Shown piece after piece: positions 7,757 to 9,212 of a stretch of 9,212 bases of DNA (within the stretch, counting starts at the first letter, position 1; each line of letters opens with the position of its first letter). A program made the position numbers and the translations under genes. This DNA comes from Flavobacteriales bacterium. GTDB lineage: Bacteria > Bacteroidota > Bacteroidia > UBA10329. The stretch covers positions 1 through 9,212 of the forward strand of contig DMRV01000244.1 in NCBI GenBank assembly GCA_003456455.1, read 5' to 3'. Under the pieces are notes generated by a model, which was not told the origin of the DNA, did no database searches, and saw only the letters and a list, made by a program, of their open reading frames with translations.

Positions 7757-7834
7757 TTAAACGACTTCTTCCTCGTGCAGGAAGTAGATGTACGTTATAA
7801 GTACTGCTGCAAATAAGATGCTAGTAATTATCAT
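7757..7834 (-). CDS. Possible 25-aa single-helix membrane microprotein
   Basis: A minus-strand frame starting at ATG (7834-7832) and ending in TAA (7759-7757) encodes 25 residues: one hydrophobic segment (about residues 2-19, IITSILFAAVLITYIYFL) and a short acidic tail, HEEEVV. The composition is that of a one-pass membrane microprotein such as those attached to respiratory complexes. It lies 91 bp after the stop of the 65-aa membrane protein, on the strand of sdhAB. There is no recognisable ribosome binding site and no homology I can name. An overlapping plus-strand frame (7788-7856) is also short and hydrophobic, which shows how easily such frames arise by chance. Low confidence. Confidence 0.3.
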   Translation of the reverse strand: MIITSILFAAVLITYIYFLHEEEVV

Positions 7835-7843
7835 TTTGGCGGG

Positions 7844-7870
7844 GTTGTTTTGGTAAGATTAGAAAACAAC
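7844..7870. repeat. Perfect 8-bp inverted repeat between lspA and the sdh operon
   Basis: GTTGTTTT (7844-7851) and AAAACAAC (7863-7870) are exact reverse complements around an 11-nt loop. A further GGCG (7838-7841) / CGCC (7877-7880) pair could close it after short internal loops. Neither strand has a T-run after the stem, so it is not a standard terminator. On the minus strand it lies 9 bp before the start of the possible 25-aa ORF, so it could be a leader hairpin, a transcript-end stabiliser or a binding site. No function can be assigned. Confidence 0.5.
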
Positions 7871-7925
7871 AAGACACGCCCGAATTCTCCACTCATCTAT
7901 TTGTCAACGACAAGTGTTCATAATG

Positions 7926-8123
7926 TCAGCCCAAACGGTTTATCATCTTGATTACAAGAAGAACCATAACTATTAGAATTACACCTAAAAAAAACTTGAA
8001 CGAACCAGAAAAAAGGTCCGGTCTTTTTTTGATGTCGTCTTTATACGCATAGATAATTCCGATGATAAACACCAAGGAAAAAACCCCTGCAAATATCCAG
8101 TGACCCGTGGTTACACTTTCCAT
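7926..8123 (-). CDS. Small two-helix membrane protein, function unknown
   Basis: 65 aa with two clear hydrophobic segments, about residues 9-27 (WIFAGVFSLVFIIGIIYAY) and 43-60 (KFFLGVILIVMVLLVIKM). The loop between them, KDDIKKRPD, is basic, so by the positive-inside rule both termini should face the periplasm. There are no cysteines and only one histidine (H8), so heme or metal binding within the protein alone is unlikely. It begins 32 bp after the sdhB stop on the same strand with no terminator between, so it is probably co-transcribed with complex II. A role with complex II or in the respiratory membrane is only inferred from position. I do not recognise a named family; hydrophobicity, the sensible ATG start and the operon position argue for a real gene. 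Confidence 0.7.
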   Translation of the reverse strand: MESVTTGHWIFAGVFSLVFIIGIIYAYKDDIKKRPDLFSGSFKFFLGVILIVMVLLVIKMINRLG

Positions 8124-8155
8124 TCACGATTAACGTTTGCGGAACTATGGATTAC

Positions 8156-8908
8156 TTACTCCTCGCTTGCAACGGCAGCAGAAAGGTATTCGCGGTTCAT
8201 GCGAGCAATATTCTCTAAAGAAATTCCTTTCGGGCATTCTACTTCGCAGGCACCTGTATTGGTACAGTTTCCGAATCCTTCCTCGTCCATCTGCTTTACC
8301 ATATTCAGCACACGTCTTTTGGCTTCCACCTTTCCTTGCGGAAGTAGCGCAAACTGAGAAACCTTAGCGGCTACGAAAAGCATAGCTGAGGAGTTTTTAC
8401 AACTAGCAACGCAGGCTCCACAACCAATGCAGGTAGCGGCATCAAATGCTTTATCCGCATCAGCCTTTGGAATAGGCAATGAGTTAGCGTCCTGGGTATT
8501 TCCGGAAGTGTTTACAGAAACATATCCTCCAGCTTGTTGAATACGGTCGAAAGCACTTCTGTCAACCATAACGTCCTTGATAACCGGGAATGCAGCAGCT
8601 CTGAACGGCTCGATGTAAATCGTTTCACCATCCTTGAACGAGCGCATGTGTAATTGACAGGTTGTAATTAAACGTCCTGGTCCGTGCGCTTCGCCATTTA
8701 TGTACAATGAGCAAGACCCGCAGATTCCTTCACGACAATCATGGTCAAAGGCAATTGGGTCTTTCCCTCCTTCAATAAGGTCGTTATTGGCCATGTCAAG
8801 CATTTCCAAGAAAGATGAATCGGGCGATACGTCTTTTACCTCGTATGATTCAAGCGCTCCTTTAGCTTTTCCGTCTTTCTGTCTCCAGACTTTGAGTGTT
8901 AAATTCAT
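8156..8908 (-). CDS. sdhB: Succinate dehydrogenase/fumarate reductase iron-sulfur subunit
   Basis: 250 aa, full length for the family. It carries electrons from the flavin subunit SdhA to quinone at the membrane anchor in complex II. The N-terminal ferredoxin-like domain has the [2Fe-2S] ligands C58, C63, C66 (CREGICGSC) and C84. The C-terminal domain has C160-IG-C163-GA-C166-VAS-C170 and C215...C221...C225-P. By family precedent C160, C163, C166 and C225 hold the [4Fe-4S] cluster, and C170, C215 and C221 hold the [3Fe-4S] cluster. All ligands are present. The sequence around the first cluster resembles the SdhB/FrdB of enzymes with a single diheme anchor (type B), and the order sdhA-sdhB fits. 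Whether it works mainly as dehydrogenase or reductase cannot be read from the sequence. The gap from sdhA is 14 bp. Confidence 0.97.
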   Translation of the reverse strand: MNLTLKVWRQKDGKAKGALESYEVKDVSPDSSFLEMLDMANNDLIEGGKDPIAFDHDCREGICGSCSLYINGEAHGPGRLITTCQLHMRSFKDGETIYIEPFRAAAFPVIKDVMVDRSAFDRIQQAGGYVSVNTSGNTQDANSLPIPKADADKAFDAATCIGCGACVASCKNSSAMLFVAAKVSQFALLPQGKVEAKRRVLNMVKQMDEEGFGNCTNTGACEVECPKGISLENIARMNREYLSAAVASEE

Positions 8909-8922
8909 GTCTCTCGGATTTC

Positions 8923-9212
8923 TTATTTGTAGCTTCTTTGCTTAAGCTCAATATCGTTGAACTCAAGTTGTTCTTTATGAAGTGTTGATTCACCTGGGTC
9001 TCCAGTCCACTCCCAAGCAGATACGAACGTGAAGTTTTCATCATCACGCTTGGCTTCTCCTTTTTGTTCTCCGTCTAGTTCTACAGACTCCTCTCGGAAG
9101 TGACCTCCACAGCTTTCGTTTCTTTCCAAAGCATCTTTGGCGAAAAGTTCTCCTAATTCAAGGAAATCAGCCACACGGCCTGCTTTCTCCAACTCAGGGT
9201 TCATTTCGAATA
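8923..9212 (-). CDS. sdhA: Succinate dehydrogenase flavoprotein subunit, C-terminal part
   Basis: The frame is open through the window edge, so only about the last 96 codons of the gene (stop TAA at 8925-8923) are seen. The internal methionine at 9204 is not the start. The visible part is the C-terminal helical domain of SdhA/FrdA: LFAKDALERNESCGGHFREE contains the conserved R-x-E-S-C-G-G-H-F-R block near the active site. It is followed by a charged linker and the closing FTFVSAWEW...KEQLEFNDIELKQRSYK tail typical of Bacteroidota SdhA. SdhA oxidises succinate to fumarate with covalently bound FAD; the FAD-binding region lies outside the window. The sdhB ATG follows 14 bp after this stop, so the two are translated from one operon. 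Confidence 0.95.
   Translation of the reverse strand, partial: FEMNPELEKAGRVADFLELGELFAKDALERNESCGGHFREESVELDGEQKGEAKRDDENFTFVSAWEWTGDPGESTLHKEQLEFNDIELKQRSYK

Noticed and set aside
7788..7856. Plus-strand 22-codon hydrophobic ORF overlapping the minus-strand microprotein
   Set aside because: Very short, no start context, and no neighbour it would belong to; kept only as a warning about chance hydrophobic frames here.
7901..7913. TTGTC-AAC-GACAA short inverted repeat
   Set aside because: A 5-bp stem with a 3-nt loop and no T-run is within what chance gives in AT-rich intergenic DNA.
8009..8030. AAAAAAG...CTTTTTT palindrome-like stretch as a bidirectional terminator
   Set aside because: It lies inside the 65-aa membrane protein gene, encodes its basic loop, and the A-T stem would be weak.
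8100..8357. Plus-strand ORFs of 85 and 76 aa opposite the end of sdhB
   Set aside because: They lie antisense to a clear sdhB with all cluster ligands and have no recognisable domain; they are shadows of the high-quality coding frame.

Overview
The window looks like chromosomal DNA of a free-living Bacteroidota, most likely in the Flavobacteriales or a neighbouring order. The evidence is the protein families (a DUF6702-type exported protein, Bacteroidota-type LspA, DksA-like and Gre-like proteins, a long type-2 IleRS), the near absence of Shine-Dalgarno sequences, and a TAnnTTTG-like -7 promoter element ahead of ileS. Genus and species cannot be resolved from this sequence. I see no tRNA, rRNA, CRISPR array, insertion sequence or prophage gene, and no clear sign of recent transfer.

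Plus strand, 1-3168: the last 29 codons of an unidentified gene come first. A tight cluster follows: a short GreA/GreB-like protein (97-540), a small exported DUF6702-type protein whose ATG directly follows the previous stop (541-1023), and the RNA-binding transcription accessory protein Tex (1048-3168).

Plus strand, 3169-7722: a 102-bp gap carries a likely promoter for ileS (3271-6678). A DksA/TraR-like protein with a degenerate zinc finger (6690-7067) follows after 11 bp. An intrinsic-terminator-like hairpin then sits just before lspA (7132-7722), which starts with TTG. Three of these genes (Gre-like, Tex, DksA-like) concern RNA polymerase or transcript handling, ileS serves translation, and lspA serves lipoprotein maturation.

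Minus strand, 9212-7757, convergent with lspA: the end of sdhA, then sdhB, form the succinate dehydrogenase/fumarate reductase (complex II) operon. A 65-aa two-helix membrane protein follows 32 bp after sdhB. Further on is a possible 25-aa single-helix microprotein, preceded by an 8-bp perfect inverted repeat.

The window is mostly housekeeping. The points worth a second look are the rearranged class I signature of IleRS (GIHH where HIGH is expected, an arrangement linked to mupirocin hyper-resistance in IleRS2), the Gre-like protein with a GDxxE tip, the DksA-like protein that has lost three of four zinc cysteines, the hairpin plus TTG start before lspA, and the small membrane proteins after sdhB.
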